This document shows positions 7,307-14,807 of a stretch of 64,000 bases of DNA, piece after piece. How positions within the stretch are numbered: the first letter of the stretch is position 1; each line of letters opens with the position of its first letter. The DNA comes from an uncultured Oscillospiraceae bacterium. Lineage in GTDB: Bacteria; Bacillota; Clostridia; Oscillospirales; Acutalibacteraceae. The notes under the pieces are model-generated. The model saw only the letters and a program-made list of their open reading frames with translations, was not told where the DNA came from and did not search any database. The stretch is from assembly GCA_900547095.1 (NCBI GenBank), contig URFG01000006.1, forward strand, positions 1 to 64,000. The letters are read 5' to 3'. Position numbers and translations under genes: made by a program.

Positions 7307-8659
7307 ATGAAAACAGCTGTCAAACTTCGCAAAAGCATTATGCTTTTTGTGAAACTTCTTATAATTGCGGTTGCAACTTTCGGGTTTGCGGAAACATGGA
7401 ATGTTCATTATATCGAATCGGTTTTCAGCAGTAAAGGTAACTATGTTGTTCTCCTTTCATATATTTTGATATTCACAACTCTTTCTTCTCTTTACAATGC
7501 TTTTAAAATAGGAATTTATCGAATTCACGAAATTATTTACAGTTTTTCGCTCGCTGTGATATTCACGAATATTGTGATGTATCTTGAGCTTTCTCTAATA
7601 GCGCGATCTATGGTGGCGGTAAAGCCGCTTCTTATAGGCTCGGTATATCAGATAATATCCTTAGCTCTTTGCGCTCTTTGCGCTAACACGATATATTTTG
7701 AGCTGCACCCTGCAAGAGAGGTAGTAGCAGTTTTCAGCGATTATAAAGCGGGTCTTGACCTTATTAAAAAAATGTCAAGAATATCCGAAAGATTTCATAT
7801 CAACTGCGGACTGAATGCTGAGAGAACCTCTTTGGAGCAGATAAAAAAGCAGATAGACCGCCACGAGGCAGTGCTTATCTGCGATCTTGACAAGAATATG
7901 CAAAAAGAGATTATGAGCTATTGCTATACTAATGAAAAGCGAACTTATCTTCTCCCCGATATCACGGATATTATTACAAACAACAGTTATGAAATCCAAA
8001 TAAGCGATACCCCTGTTCTTATGAGCCGCAACCGCGGGCTTACACCAGAGCAGAAATTCATTAAAAGAGCTATGGATACAGTAATATCCTTAATAGGAAT
8101 TATTTTATCAAGTCCTATTATGCTTATCTGTATGATAGCTATTAAGCTTGATGACGGCGGACCGATATTTTACAAGCAAAACCGCATTACGGAAAACGGG
8201 CGGATATTCAATATACTTAAATTCAGGTCTATGAGGACCGACGCGGAAAAAGACGGTGCGAAAAAAGCCGTCAATGACGACGACCGCATAACGAGAGTAG
8301 GAAAAATAATAAGAGCGTGCCGTGTTGACGAGCTGCCGCAGCTTTTTAATATTTTAAAAGGTGATATGTCAATGGTAGGCCCTAGACCCGAAAGAATAGA
8401 AAACGTTTACGAATACACCACGGCATACCCGGAGTTTGCCTTAAGGCACAGGGTCAAAGCCGGTCTTACCGGTTACGCTCAGCTTTACGGAAAGTATAAC
8501 ACTTCTCCCGAAGACAAGCTCAATATGGATCTAATTTATATTGAAACCTATTCCCTCTTGCAGGATCTTAAACTGCTGATTTTAACTGTAAAAGTGCTTT
8601 TTATGAAAGAAAGCACAGAGGGTTTTGAAGAAAAAAACGAAGATAAGAAAGGATCGTAA
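7307..8659 (+). CDS. Polyprenyl glycosylphosphotransferase (WcaJ/Bac_transf family)
   Basis: The ATG follows AAAGGAAG. The N-terminal 130 residues contain about four or five hydrophobic segments, then a soluble region of about 110 residues, then one more transmembrane segment (VISLIGIILSSPIMLICMIA) and the bacterial sugar-transferase domain: FKQ-like FYKQNRI, KFRSMRTDAEKDG, RVDELPQLFNILKGDMSMVG, PRPE and GLTGYAQLYG. These are the marks of enzymes that move a sugar-1-phosphate from a UDP-sugar to undecaprenyl phosphate, the first step of exopolysaccharide, capsule or glycan assembly at the inner face of the membrane. The next gene, 4 bases away, encodes a sugar nucleotidyltransferase, which fits a glycan role. 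The sugar used cannot be told. Confidence 0.88.
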   Translation: MKTAVKLRKSIMLFVKLLIIAVATFGFAETWNVHYIESVFSSKGNYVVLLSYILIFTTLSSLYNAFKIGIYRIHEIIYSFSLAVIFTNIVMYLELSLIARSMVAVKPLLIGSVYQIISLALCALCANTIYFELHPAREVVAVFSDYKAGLDLIKKMSRISERFHINCGLNAERTSLEQIKKQIDRHEAVLICDLDKNMQKEIMSYCYTNEKRTYLLPDITDIITNNSYEIQISDTPVLMSRNRGLTPEQKFIKRAMDTVISLIGIILSSPIMLICMIAIKLDDGGPIFYKQNRITENGRIFNILKFRSMRTDAEKDGAKKAVNDDDRITRVGKIIRACRVDELPQLFNILKGDMSMVGPRPERIENVYEYTTAYPEFALRHRVKAGLTGYAQLYGKYNTSPEDKLNMDLIYIETYSLLQDLKLLILTVKVLFMKESTEGFEEKNEDKKGS

Positions 8660-8663
8660 TCAA

Positions 8664-9539
8664 ATGAGTAAGGAAGCAACACTTGTCGTAATGGCGGCAG
8701 GAATGGGAAGCAGATTCGGAGGGCTTAAACAAATCGAGCCTATAGGCCCTAAAGGAGAAGCATTGCTTGATTTCTCGGTTTATGACGCGAAAAAAGCCGG
8801 ATTTACGGAAGTCGTATTCGTTATCAAGCACTCTATCGAAAAGGAATTTAAAGAATCCGTCGGAAAAAGAATCGAAAAACAGATCCCTGTAAAATATGTT
8901 TTCCAGGAAACAAGCGAGCTTCCCGAGGGCTATGCCTGCCCTGCGGACAGAGAAAAGCCCTGGGGCACAGGCCATGCTATCTACTGCTGCAAAGATACCG
9001 TTAAAAATCCTTTTGCCGTAATTAATGCGGACGATTATTACGGCAGTTCCGCATTCAAAAAAATTTACGAGCATTTAACTTCCGACAGCAAAGATTACTG
9101 TATGGTAGGTTTCAGGCTCTCTAATACGCTTACTGAAAACGGAACGGTTTCAAGAGGCGTTTGCGATGTTGAGAACGGATATCTTAAAAACATAACCGAA
9201 AGAACGAAAATTCAGGACTGCAAATATACTTTAGACGATAAAAATTGGATCACTCTTGCACCCGACACGATCGTTTCAATGAATATGTGGGGATTTTTCC
9301 CCGATGTTTTCGGATATGTCACAGAAGATCTGAAAGAATTTTTAAATACTTCTATAAATATTCCGAAATCGGAATTTTATCTTCCGAGCATTGTTTCAAA
9401 GCTTATTGAAAGCGGAGAAAAGAAAGTAAATGTGCTTGTTGCAGAGGATAAATGGTACGGCGTTACATACAAGGAAGACAAGGAAAAAGTTAAAAAATCT
9501 TTAAGAGAAAAAATTGACAACAAAGAATATGATTTTTAA
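8664..9539 (+). CDS. Sugar-phosphate nucleotidyltransferase family protein
   Basis: The start chosen is the ATG at 8664 behind AGAAAGGA, just after the stop of the preceding gene; an upstream in-frame ATG lies within that gene. The first 30 residues hold the nucleotide-binding signature of NTP transferases (VMAAGMGSRFGG, then EPIGPKGEALLDF). Other expected elements are WGTGHAIYCC and VINADDYYGS, the latter carrying the metal-binding aspartates. Such enzymes join a nucleotide to a sugar phosphate or choline-like group to make an activated donor. It is probably co-transcribed with the glycosylphosphotransferase before it, and a terminator follows directly. I cannot name the substrate. Confidence 0.8.
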   Translation: MSKEATLVVMAAGMGSRFGGLKQIEPIGPKGEALLDFSVYDAKKAGFTEVVFVIKHSIEKEFKESVGKRIEKQIPVKYVFQETSELPEGYACPADREKPWGTGHAIYCCKDTVKNPFAVINADDYYGSSAFKKIYEHLTSDSKDYCMVGFRLSNTLTENGTVSRGVCDVENGYLKNITERTKIQDCKYTLDDKNWITLAPDTIVSMNMWGFFPDVFGYVTEDLKEFLNTSINIPKSEFYLPSIVSKLIESGEKKVNVLVAEDKWYGVTYKEDKEKVKKSLREKIDNKEYDF

Positions 9540-9546
9540 AAAAACA

Positions 9547-9579
9547 AAACTGTCCGCCTGAAAAAATGCGGGCAGTTTT
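9547..9579 (+). terminator. Terminator after the nucleotidyltransferase gene
   Basis: AAACTG and CCGC on the left pair with GCGG and CAGTTT on the right, followed by TTCTTG. It ends the two-gene glycan unit. Confidence 0.75.
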
Positions 9580-9599
9580 CTTGTTATAAAGCCAAAATC

Positions 9600-9636
9600 C
9601 CTTTCATATAATTCTTTAGACAATACAGATGAAAGG
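9600..9636 (+). promoter_or_regulatory. Inverted repeat overlapping the ribosome site of the S1-domain gene
   Basis: CCTTTCAT (9600-9607) is the exact inverse of ATGAAAGG (9629-9636), and the latter contains the ribosome binding site of the gene starting at 9647. The interval between the arms holds TAGACAATACA, an 11-mer found again at three other intergenic places. A TATAAT at 9607-9612 would, if used, start RNA near 9619 and leave the first arm out of the transcript, so an operator is as likely as an RNA hairpin. Confidence 0.45.
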
Positions 9637-9646
9637 TTGAATAAAA

Positions 9647-10570
9647 ATGCAAGAATTTTATCCTGAAGGCTTTATCGGAACAACTTATGAAAACAAAAAA
9701 TATATGTCCACGCCTGCGGCGCTTTATCAGGCGCAGTCAGCTTCAAGCATACTTGAAGCAAATGTGATAATGTGCGACGCGGAGCATAATATGACCGTGG
9801 ACCTCGGCTGTATGAAAGGGATAATCGCCAGAGAAGACGGCGCTATCGGTATATCCGACGGTTCTACGAGGGATATAGCTCTGATTTCAAGAGTAGGAAG
9901 ACCTGTAAGCTTTTGCGTTACGGCTATTAAAACCGACCGCTACGGCAAGCTCTATGCTCAGCTTTCAAGAAAAAAGGCTCAGGAGATATGCAAAAGAGAC
10001 TTTTTGCTGAATTTAACCCCAGGCGACATAATAAACGCAAAGATCACTCACCTTGAAACATTCGGCGCTTTCTGCGATATCGGCTGCGGAAATATTGCGC
10101 TTTTACCCATAGATTCGATATCCGTATCAAGAATTTCCCACCCTAAAGACAGATTCAGAGTCGGCGAAAACATAAAGGCAATCATAAAATCCATTGCGCC
10201 TGACGGCAAGATAACTCTTTCCCATAAAGAATTACTAGGAACCTGGCAGGAAAATGCCGATCTGTTTTCTCAGGGGCAGACTGTTTCGGGAATCGTAAGA
10301 AGTATAGAGGATTACGGAATATTTATCGAGCTTACATCTAATTTAGCAGGTCTTGCAGAGCCGAAAGCAAATGTAAGTATAGGCCAGCAGGCAAGTGTTT
10401 ACATAAAGAGCATAATTCCCGAAAAGATGAAAGTAAAGCTGATAGTTATAGAAAGCTTTGAACCTAAAATAAGTAACTGCTCAAAATATTTTATCACGGG
10501 TTCTCATATTGATAGATGGGAGTATTCTCCCAAAAACTCAATGAAGAAAATTGTCACGGAATTTATTTAA
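9647..10570 (+). CDS. S1 RNA-binding-domain protein
   Basis: 307 residues with a site AAAGGTTG upstream. Two clear S1 (OB-fold) repeats are present: residues about 120-195 (GDIINAKITHLETFGAFCDI, then KITLSHKELLGTW) and about 205-275 (GQTVSGIVRSIEDYGIFIEL, then VKLIVIES). A more diverged S1-like segment precedes them (NVIMCDAEHNMTVDLGCMKG). The family is related to ribosomal protein S1/RpsA and YugI-type general RNA-binding proteins, but at 307 residues it is shorter than full S1. It probably binds mRNA or ribosomes in the cytoplasm. It seems to be a single-gene unit between a terminator at 9579 and the mrp promoter at 10574. Confidence 0.8.
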   Translation: MQEFYPEGFIGTTYENKKYMSTPAALYQAQSASSILEANVIMCDAEHNMTVDLGCMKGIIAREDGAIGISDGSTRDIALISRVGRPVSFCVTAIKTDRYGKLYAQLSRKKAQEICKRDFLLNLTPGDIINAKITHLETFGAFCDIGCGNIALLPIDSISVSRISHPKDRFRVGENIKAIIKSIAPDGKITLSHKELLGTWQENADLFSQGQTVSGIVRSIEDYGIFIELTSNLAGLAEPKANVSIGQQASVYIKSIIPEKMKVKLIVIESFEPKISNCSKYFITGSHIDRWEYSPKNSMKKIVTEFI

Positions 10571-10573
10571 CTG

Positions 10574-10602
10574 TTGATTTTAGTCTTATTTAGGGGTATA
10601 AT
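10574..10602 (+). promoter_or_regulatory. Promoter for mrp
   Basis: TTGATT (10574-10579), a 17-base spacer and TATAAT (10597-10602). The start codon is only 19 bases past the -10 box, so the leader is very short. Confidence 0.75.
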
Positions 10603-10620
10603 AATTCAGGTGATTTAATT

Positions 10621-11433
10621 ATGAGTGAAAATTGCAGCGGTAACTGCTCAAATTGCAGTTCCAATTGTGCGGAAAAGAAAAGTTTTATTGAAAAAACCGG
10701 CGAATTTAATAATATCAGGCACGTAATAGCCGTAGTCAGCGGAAAAGGCGGCGTGGGTAAATCCACTGTCACTTCTATGCTTGCCGTTGAGCTTAGAGCC
10801 AAGGGCCACAGCGTCGGAATTCTTGACGCGGATATAACAGGTCCGTCTATCCCAAAAGCCTTCGGTATCACAAAAAGAGCATATTCCGATGATATTGGGA
10901 TAATCCCTGCCGAGAGTAAAAACGGGATAAAAATTATGTCTATAAATATGATGTTGCCCGAAAGCGATTCCCCCGTTGTATGGAGAGGCCCCGTCATTGC
11001 GGGAGCAGTTAAGCAGTTCTGGACAGATGTTATATGGGGCGATCTTGATTATCTTCTTATAGACTGTCCTCCCGGCACAGGCGATGTTCCGCTCACGGTA
11101 TTTCAGTCTATCCCGCTTGACGGTATAATTATAGTATCCACTCCTCAGGATCTTGTATCTCTGATCGTTAAAAAAGCCGTTAATATGGCTAAAATGATGA
11201 ATATAAATATTATAGGCCTTATAGAGAATATGAGTTACTTTGTTTGTCCCGATTGCAGCAAAAAACACTATATTTTCGGAGATTACAAAGATATTGCAGA
11301 GCAAACGGGTCTTGAAGTTTTAGCTGAGCTTCCGATAAATTCCGATTATGCAAGAATGGAAGACAACGGATCTATTACAGAATACAAAGAAACCTTGCTT
11401 GAAAAAGCGGTTGAGAAAATAGAAAAATTATAA
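10621..11433 (+). CDS. mrp: Mrp/NBP35-family iron-sulfur carrier ATPase
   Basis: 270 residues. The N-terminus has four cysteines in close spacing (NCSGNCSNCSSNC), as in Clostridial Mrp proteins. The deviant Walker A SGKGGVGKST lies near residue 40, followed by GILDADITGPSIP, and Walker B is LLIDCPPGTGD. The CPDC motif near residue 208 is the conserved pair that bridges a 4Fe-4S cluster across the dimer. The family carries and delivers iron-sulfur clusters, using ATP binding. Its own promoter and a strong terminator (11443-11467) make it monocistronic. A related P-loop fold occurs in the element ParA, but this gene has the MRP-specific motifs. Confidence 0.9.
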   Translation: MSENCSGNCSNCSSNCAEKKSFIEKTGEFNNIRHVIAVVSGKGGVGKSTVTSMLAVELRAKGHSVGILDADITGPSIPKAFGITKRAYSDDIGIIPAESKNGIKIMSINMMLPESDSPVVWRGPVIAGAVKQFWTDVIWGDLDYLLIDCPPGTGDVPLTVFQSIPLDGIIIVSTPQDLVSLIVKKAVNMAKMMNINIIGLIENMSYFVCPDCSKKHYIFGDYKDIAEQTGLEVLAELPINSDYARMEDNGSITEYKETLLEKAVEKIEKL

Positions 11434-11442
11434 TAATTTTCA

Positions 11443-11467
11443 GGCTGCCGCAAAAGGCAGCCTTTTT
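11443..11467 (+). terminator. Terminator after mrp
   Basis: GGCTGCC (11443-11449) pairs with GGCAGCC (11456-11462) across a 6-base loop, followed by five T. Confidence 0.85.
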
Positions 11468-11495
11468 AAAAAACAATACTTATTTGGTGAACTTT

Positions 11496-12182
11496 ATGAG
11501 AATGAGAAAGAAAAAACATCTTGACGAGAGGCTCGAAGATGTTAAAAATATTTTATATATAAGTAAATGCGAGGACAGGAATTTCAACACCGCTATTAAT
11601 GTAAAAGATTATCTTGATATAGAAAAATGGTTTGAAAGCGCTAATCCGCTTTATCTGGAAATCGGCTGCGGAAAAGGCAAGTTTGCGGCGGAATATGCAA
11701 AAAGCCACCCCGAAATAAATTTTCTTGCAGTGGAAAAAGATCCGAATGTTATTGTAAGCGCCTGCGAAAGAGCAAAGGCGGAAAATATAAAAAATCTGAG
11801 ATTTCTCGAATGCCCCGCAGAATATCTTGAAAGGCATTTAAAGGAAAATTCGGCGGATATGATATTTCTTAACTTCTCCTGCCCTTTTCCTAAAAATAAA
11901 TATGCGTCTCACAGGCTCACTTCGCCGAGATTTTTAAATATCTATAAAAATCTGCTTAAGAAAAACGGTGAAATTCATCAGAAAACCGATAATATGCACT
12001 TTTTTGAATATTCTTTAGAGCAATTTTCAAATCAGGGCTATCAACTTAAAAATATTTCGCTTGATTTACATAACAGCGAATTTGAAAATAATATTGAAAC
12101 GGAATACGAGGCAAAATTCACAGCTCTCGGACAACCTATTTACAGACTTGAAGCATTTATAAAAGAGGATGAAAATGGCTAA
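11496..12182 (+). CDS. trmB: tRNA (guanine46-N7)-methyltransferase with altered active-site motif
   Basis: TrmB methylates G46 in the variable loop of tRNAs using S-adenosylmethionine. I take the ATG at 11496 (MRMRKKKHLDE), six bases after GGTG. The SAM motif is EIGCGKGKFAAEYA. The usual substrate motif reads like NFSDPWPKKRHxKRR; here it is NFSCPFPKNKYASHR, so the conserved Asp is Cys129 and the Trp is Phe. The C-terminal hallmark TEYEAKF...GQPIYRLEA is intact. Thus the fold is conserved but the catalytic Asp is replaced, and activity or specificity may differ. The gene overlaps the following membrane-protein gene by 8 bases. Confidence 0.82.
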   Translation: MRMRKKKHLDERLEDVKNILYISKCEDRNFNTAINVKDYLDIEKWFESANPLYLEIGCGKGKFAAEYAKSHPEINFLAVEKDPNVIVSACERAKAENIKNLRFLECPAEYLERHLKENSADMIFLNFSCPFPKNKYASHRLTSPRFLNIYKNLLKKNGEIHQKTDNMHFFEYSLEQFSNQGYQLKNISLDLHNSEFENNIETEYEAKFTALGQPIYRLEAFIKEDENG

Positions 12183-12924
12183 GAAAAAAGTCAGCGATAC
12201 AATTAAGCAGCAAAGATACGCTCAGGAAGAATTTTTAAAGCTCAAAAAGATGGAGAGTGGTGAAATTCCGACAGAGCCAAAATATTCAGAAGAAGAGATA
12301 AAACCAAAATCTTTCGGCGAAAAGGTTTCGAATTTTTGGTTTTATTATAAATGGGTGATAATTTCGGTCATATCTTTGGCTGTGGTTTTGGCTATTTGCA
12401 TTTCGCAGTGTGCAGGCAAAAAAAATTATGATATGAAAATAGTTTTATTCTCAAACGAAAACTATATTCCCGACGATACGACAGATTATATAGCTCAATA
12501 CTTTGAAAAACTCTGCCCTGATGTCAACGATGATAAAAAGGTCAGTGTGGAAATAATCAACTGCTCTTTTTCAAGCAAAAGCGATACTCAAACGATAAAT
12601 AGTATGAAATTAAGAATTCAGAATATGATAGCCGCCGAAGAAATCGCCGTGCTGTATATTACCGATGAAGCGGGGCTAAAATATTTAAGAGGAATATCAA
12701 GCGATATTTTCACAGAGAATTCTTTAAATCTCGGAAAAGATTTTTATGACAGCTGTGATAAAAGCGGATTTTCAAAATTACCCGAAAACCTCATTTTATC
12801 CTGCCGCGATACAGAAAAATCTCTTATCGGAAAAAGCGCAAAATCGAAAAAGATATTTTCCGCAGCTCAGGAAATCATAAAGAAGATCGGAGATACAAAC
12901 AATGAAGATCAAACTCAATCCTGA
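12175..12924 (+). CDS. Unknown single-pass membrane protein
   Basis: The start at 12175 (MAKKKVSDTIKQQ) follows GAGG by six bases and overlaps the end of trmB. The N-terminal 55 residues are charged and probably cytoplasmic. One transmembrane helix follows (VIISVISLAVVLAICISQCA, about residues 57-77), then an extracytoplasmic domain of about 170 residues with an alternating strand-helix pattern and two or three cysteines. I do not recognise a family. Translation coupling with trmB and the downstream small iron-sulfur gene, which overlaps its end, gives a three-gene unit, but no functional link is evident. Confidence 0.7.
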   Translation: MAKKKVSDTIKQQRYAQEEFLKLKKMESGEIPTEPKYSEEEIKPKSFGEKVSNFWFYYKWVIISVISLAVVLAICISQCAGKKNYDMKIVLFSNENYIPDDTTDYIAQYFEKLCPDVNDDKKVSVEIINCSFSSKSDTQTINSMKLRIQNMIAAEEIAVLYITDEAGLKYLRGISSDIFTENSLNLGKDFYDSCDKSGFSKLPENLILSCRDTEKSLIGKSAKSKKIFSAAQEIIKKIGDTNNEDQTQS

Positions 12925-13099
12925 TAAAAAAATAGTAGAAACAGTTAAAAAAGGTCTGAAAGAACGGGGCGGCTACTGCCCCTGCAGGCTCCAGAAAAAC
13001 GAGGACACAAAATGTATGTGTAAGGAATTTAGGGAGCAGATAGCAGATCCTGATTTTGAGGGTTTTTGCCATTGTATGCTTTATTACAAAGAAAAATGA
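12902..13099 (+). CDS. Miniature ferredoxin-thioredoxin-reductase catalytic-type protein
   Basis: 65 residues, ATG preceded by GGAG at suitable spacing, overlapping the previous gene by 23 bases. Three Cys-X-Cys pairs are present: CPC (26-28), CMC (38-40) and CHC (56-58). The plant/cyanobacterial FTR catalytic chain has CPC-X16-CPC-X8-CHC; here the gaps are 9 and 15, so the arrangement is similar but compressed. In that family the cysteines hold a 4Fe-4S cluster beside a redox disulfide that reduces thioredoxin. The protein is much shorter than classical FTR and no variable chain is seen near by. It may be a small disulfide reductase or an iron-sulfur protein; function is inferred from the cysteine pattern. 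Confidence 0.75.
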   Translation: MKIKLNPDKKIVETVKKGLKERGGYCPCRLQKNEDTKCMCKEFREQIADPDFEGFCHCMLYYKEK

Positions 13100-13153
13100 T
13101 TTAAGCGGATGCGCTCAAATCATTTCGTTTAGTTTCTTATACACAAATTTTAC

Positions 13154-13187
13154 CGCCGCAGATCTTACGGCGTTTCTTTTTTATTTT
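13154..13187 (+). terminator. Terminator after the trmB-FTR-like unit
   Basis: CGCCG (13154-13158) pairs with CGGCG (13168-13172), followed by a long T-rich run. A further hairpin just after the stop codon (TGATTT/AAATCA around 13097-13122) may add to it. Confidence 0.75.
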
Positions 13188-13191
13188 TAAA

Positions 13192-13202
13192 TAGACAATA
13201 CA
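13192..13202 (+). repeat. Intergenic 11-mer TAGACAATACA, copy 2
   Basis: Identical to the copies at 9617-9627, 42612-42622 and (inverted) 42664-42674. It lies between two convergent genes, next to a GATTTTTT/AAAAAATC hairpin (13204-13228) that could end the WYL gene transcript. Confidence 0.5.
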
Positions 13203-13203
13203 A

Positions 13204-13228
13204 GATTTTTTGCCGATTTCAAAAAATC
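13204..13228 (-). terminator. Weak terminator after the WYL regulator gene
   Basis: GATTTTTT pairs with AAAAAATC over a 9-base interval. On the minus strand it is followed by TTGTATTGTCTATTT. The stem is AT-rich, so strength is uncertain. Confidence 0.4.
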
Positions 13229-13233
13229 ACTCC

Positions 13234-14235
13234 TTAATTTTCATAGAGTTTTATTACACAGCATAGCCTTTCTTTTACCATTTCCCTTAAATTTTCGGGG
13301 CTTACAGCCTCGATTTTATTTCCGAAATTGATTATCCAGGTCACGAGCGCCTCGCTTACGACAGCTTTATAATTTATATTGAAAGTTTTATCCGTAAGCT
13401 TAGTTATAAAAATACTGTCGCCGAACCTATCAACGACCTGCTCGAGGATTTCCCTTGAGCATTTAAGCTCGATATTTTCGGTATTTCCCGTGTACATTCC
13501 GAAAAGCCTTTTCGTATAATCCGCTACATCAAAAACAGATTTATAATCGCTTACCTCTGAAAAGCTCCTCGAATTTTTATCGGTGATCTCAACTCTGTGC
13601 ATACGGTCAATTCTTAAATGAATTAAATTATCGTATTTTTCATAATTTCCGATAAGGTAATAATGGTCATCCTGCCAGGTCATAGCATAAGGACTTATGA
13701 TCTTCTGTGAAGAAGAGATCGTTATTTCCTTATTTTCATTTATAGTTCTGACATTATATTCAAATTTTATCTGTTTTTTATTCTCTATTGCTCTTGAAAC
13801 GGTGTCGATAGTATAATATATCTCTTCGTTTTTGGTTTTGGAGTCAACATCGAAATAAATACCTTTATTAAGACTGTTGAGCTGATACACGCTCTGCATA
13901 GCCTCTAATTTGGAAATAAGCTCCCTTGTTTTTTTGGCGCTTATAAATTTTGCGGTTTTAACAGCGTCGGTAAGAAGTGAGATTTCGGGAATTTCAAATT
14001 CGCGTGAGCCTAAGAAAAATCCTGCTTTCGGCGTTCTGGTTTTAATAATATCATAACCGTAAAATATTAACTGTTCGATATCATTATAAATCGATTTGCG
14101 CTCCGCAGTTACATTAAAAAAAGCAAGCTTTGAGCATATCTCCGCAGCAGATATCGGATGATCTTCATCGCTGTATTTTCTTAAGATATCAACAATATAT
14201 AAAAGCTTTAATTTTTGTCCGCTCCTTGCCGCCAT
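13234..14235 (-). CDS. WYL-domain transcriptional regulator
   Basis: 333 residues. An N-terminal winged helix-turn-helix of the DeoR/HTH_11 type (LLYIVDILRKYSDEDHPISA, then KSIYNDIEQLIFYGYDI) is followed by a WYL domain (QKIISPYAMTWQDDHYYLIG) and a C-terminal WCX extension. WYL domains bind nucleotide or nucleic-acid ligands and often control DNA-repair or defence genes. The start overlaps rnmV by 28 bases and has AAAGGAAG upstream, so it is the last gene of the comEC-holA-rnmV unit. What it controls cannot be seen; no nearby defence genes are present. Confidence 0.85.
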   Translation of the reverse strand: MAARSGQKLKLLYIVDILRKYSDEDHPISAAEICSKLAFFNVTAERKSIYNDIEQLIFYGYDIIKTRTPKAGFFLGSREFEIPEISLLTDAVKTAKFISAKKTRELISKLEAMQSVYQLNSLNKGIYFDVDSKTKNEEIYYTIDTVSRAIENKKQIKFEYNVRTINENKEITISSSQKIISPYAMTWQDDHYYLIGNYEKYDNLIHLRIDRMHRVEITDKNSRSFSEVSDYKSVFDVADYTKRLFGMYTGNTENIELKCSREILEQVVDRFGDSIFITKLTDKTFNINYKAVVSEALVTWIINFGNKIEAVSPENLREMVKERLCCVIKLYEN

Positions 14236-14807
14236 ACTTCCACTTCCTTTAAAAATTCTTCCTTTGAATATAATGAGTTAAGCGCATCTAAAAAAGCGCC
14301 TGATGATATGTTTTCGGGAATTCCCGAAAATCTGCAAAATTCGGCTCTTTCAAAAGAGCTTTTTTTACCGCCCGATAAATTTAAAATAAAAAGGTCTGTT
14401 TTAGTGATTATTTCTGCTTCTTTTTGAGGGTTTAGTCCTATTTTGCTCCTTTTAAAAGCTTCTAAAATATCTTCCTTTTTAAATCCCTCTACTCCGAGGT
14501 AGCCCTCTTTTGAGCTTTTAACCTTGCGCTTTTCTTTTCCCTTTACCTGCGGAAGATACACATTTGTTATTTTGCAATCCTTGCAGATATTTTTTATAAA
14601 GGCTCTTATCTGTGCGCCGGCGCTGTCGGAATCTGTAACTATCACCACGCCGTTTTTTTGAGCTATCAGCCTTATCAGCTTTCTTTTGGACTCGTCCTTA
14701 AAAACCGAAAACCCGTCTGTAGGAATAATAACGGCGTCGATTATATTTGAAAGTGTTATCTTATCATATTTACCCTCTACGATAACTGCTTCTTTAATTT
14801 TTAACAA
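14208..14807 (-). CDS. rnmV: Ribonuclease M5 (Toprim domain)
   Basis: RNase M5 matures the 5S rRNA precursor in Gram-positive bacteria. The Toprim signature is present: EAVIVEGKYDK near the N-terminus and VIVTDSDSAGAQIR about 60 residues later, giving the catalytic Glu and the DxD aspartates. I choose a TTG start at 14807 (MLKIKEAVIVEG) behind GGGTG; an ATG at 14828 would add seven residues but has no clear site. At about 199 residues it is near the usual length. It overlaps the end of holA by 14 bases and the start of the WYL gene by 28. The C-terminal 90 residues are less conserved. A small DnaG-like primase is an alternative but the length and start fit M5. Confidence 0.85.
   Translation of the reverse strand: MLKIKEAVIVEGKYDKITLSNIIDAVIIPTDGFSVFKDESKRKLIRLIAQKNGVVIVTDSDSAGAQIRAFIKNICKDCKITNVYLPQVKGKEKRKVKSSKEGYLGVEGFKKEDILEAFKRSKIGLNPQKEAEIITKTDLFILNLSGGKKSSFERAEFCRFSGIPENISSGAFLDALNSLYSKEEFLKEVEVWRQGADKN

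Noticed and set aside
8601..9074. 157-codon minus-strand frame
   Set aside because: It is the antisense shadow of the nucleotidyltransferase gene, whose motifs are intact.
10648..11304. 218-codon minus-strand frame
   Set aside because: It is opposite mrp, which has Walker motifs and a promoter; the shadow is rich in Tyr, Asn and Ile from reverse codons.
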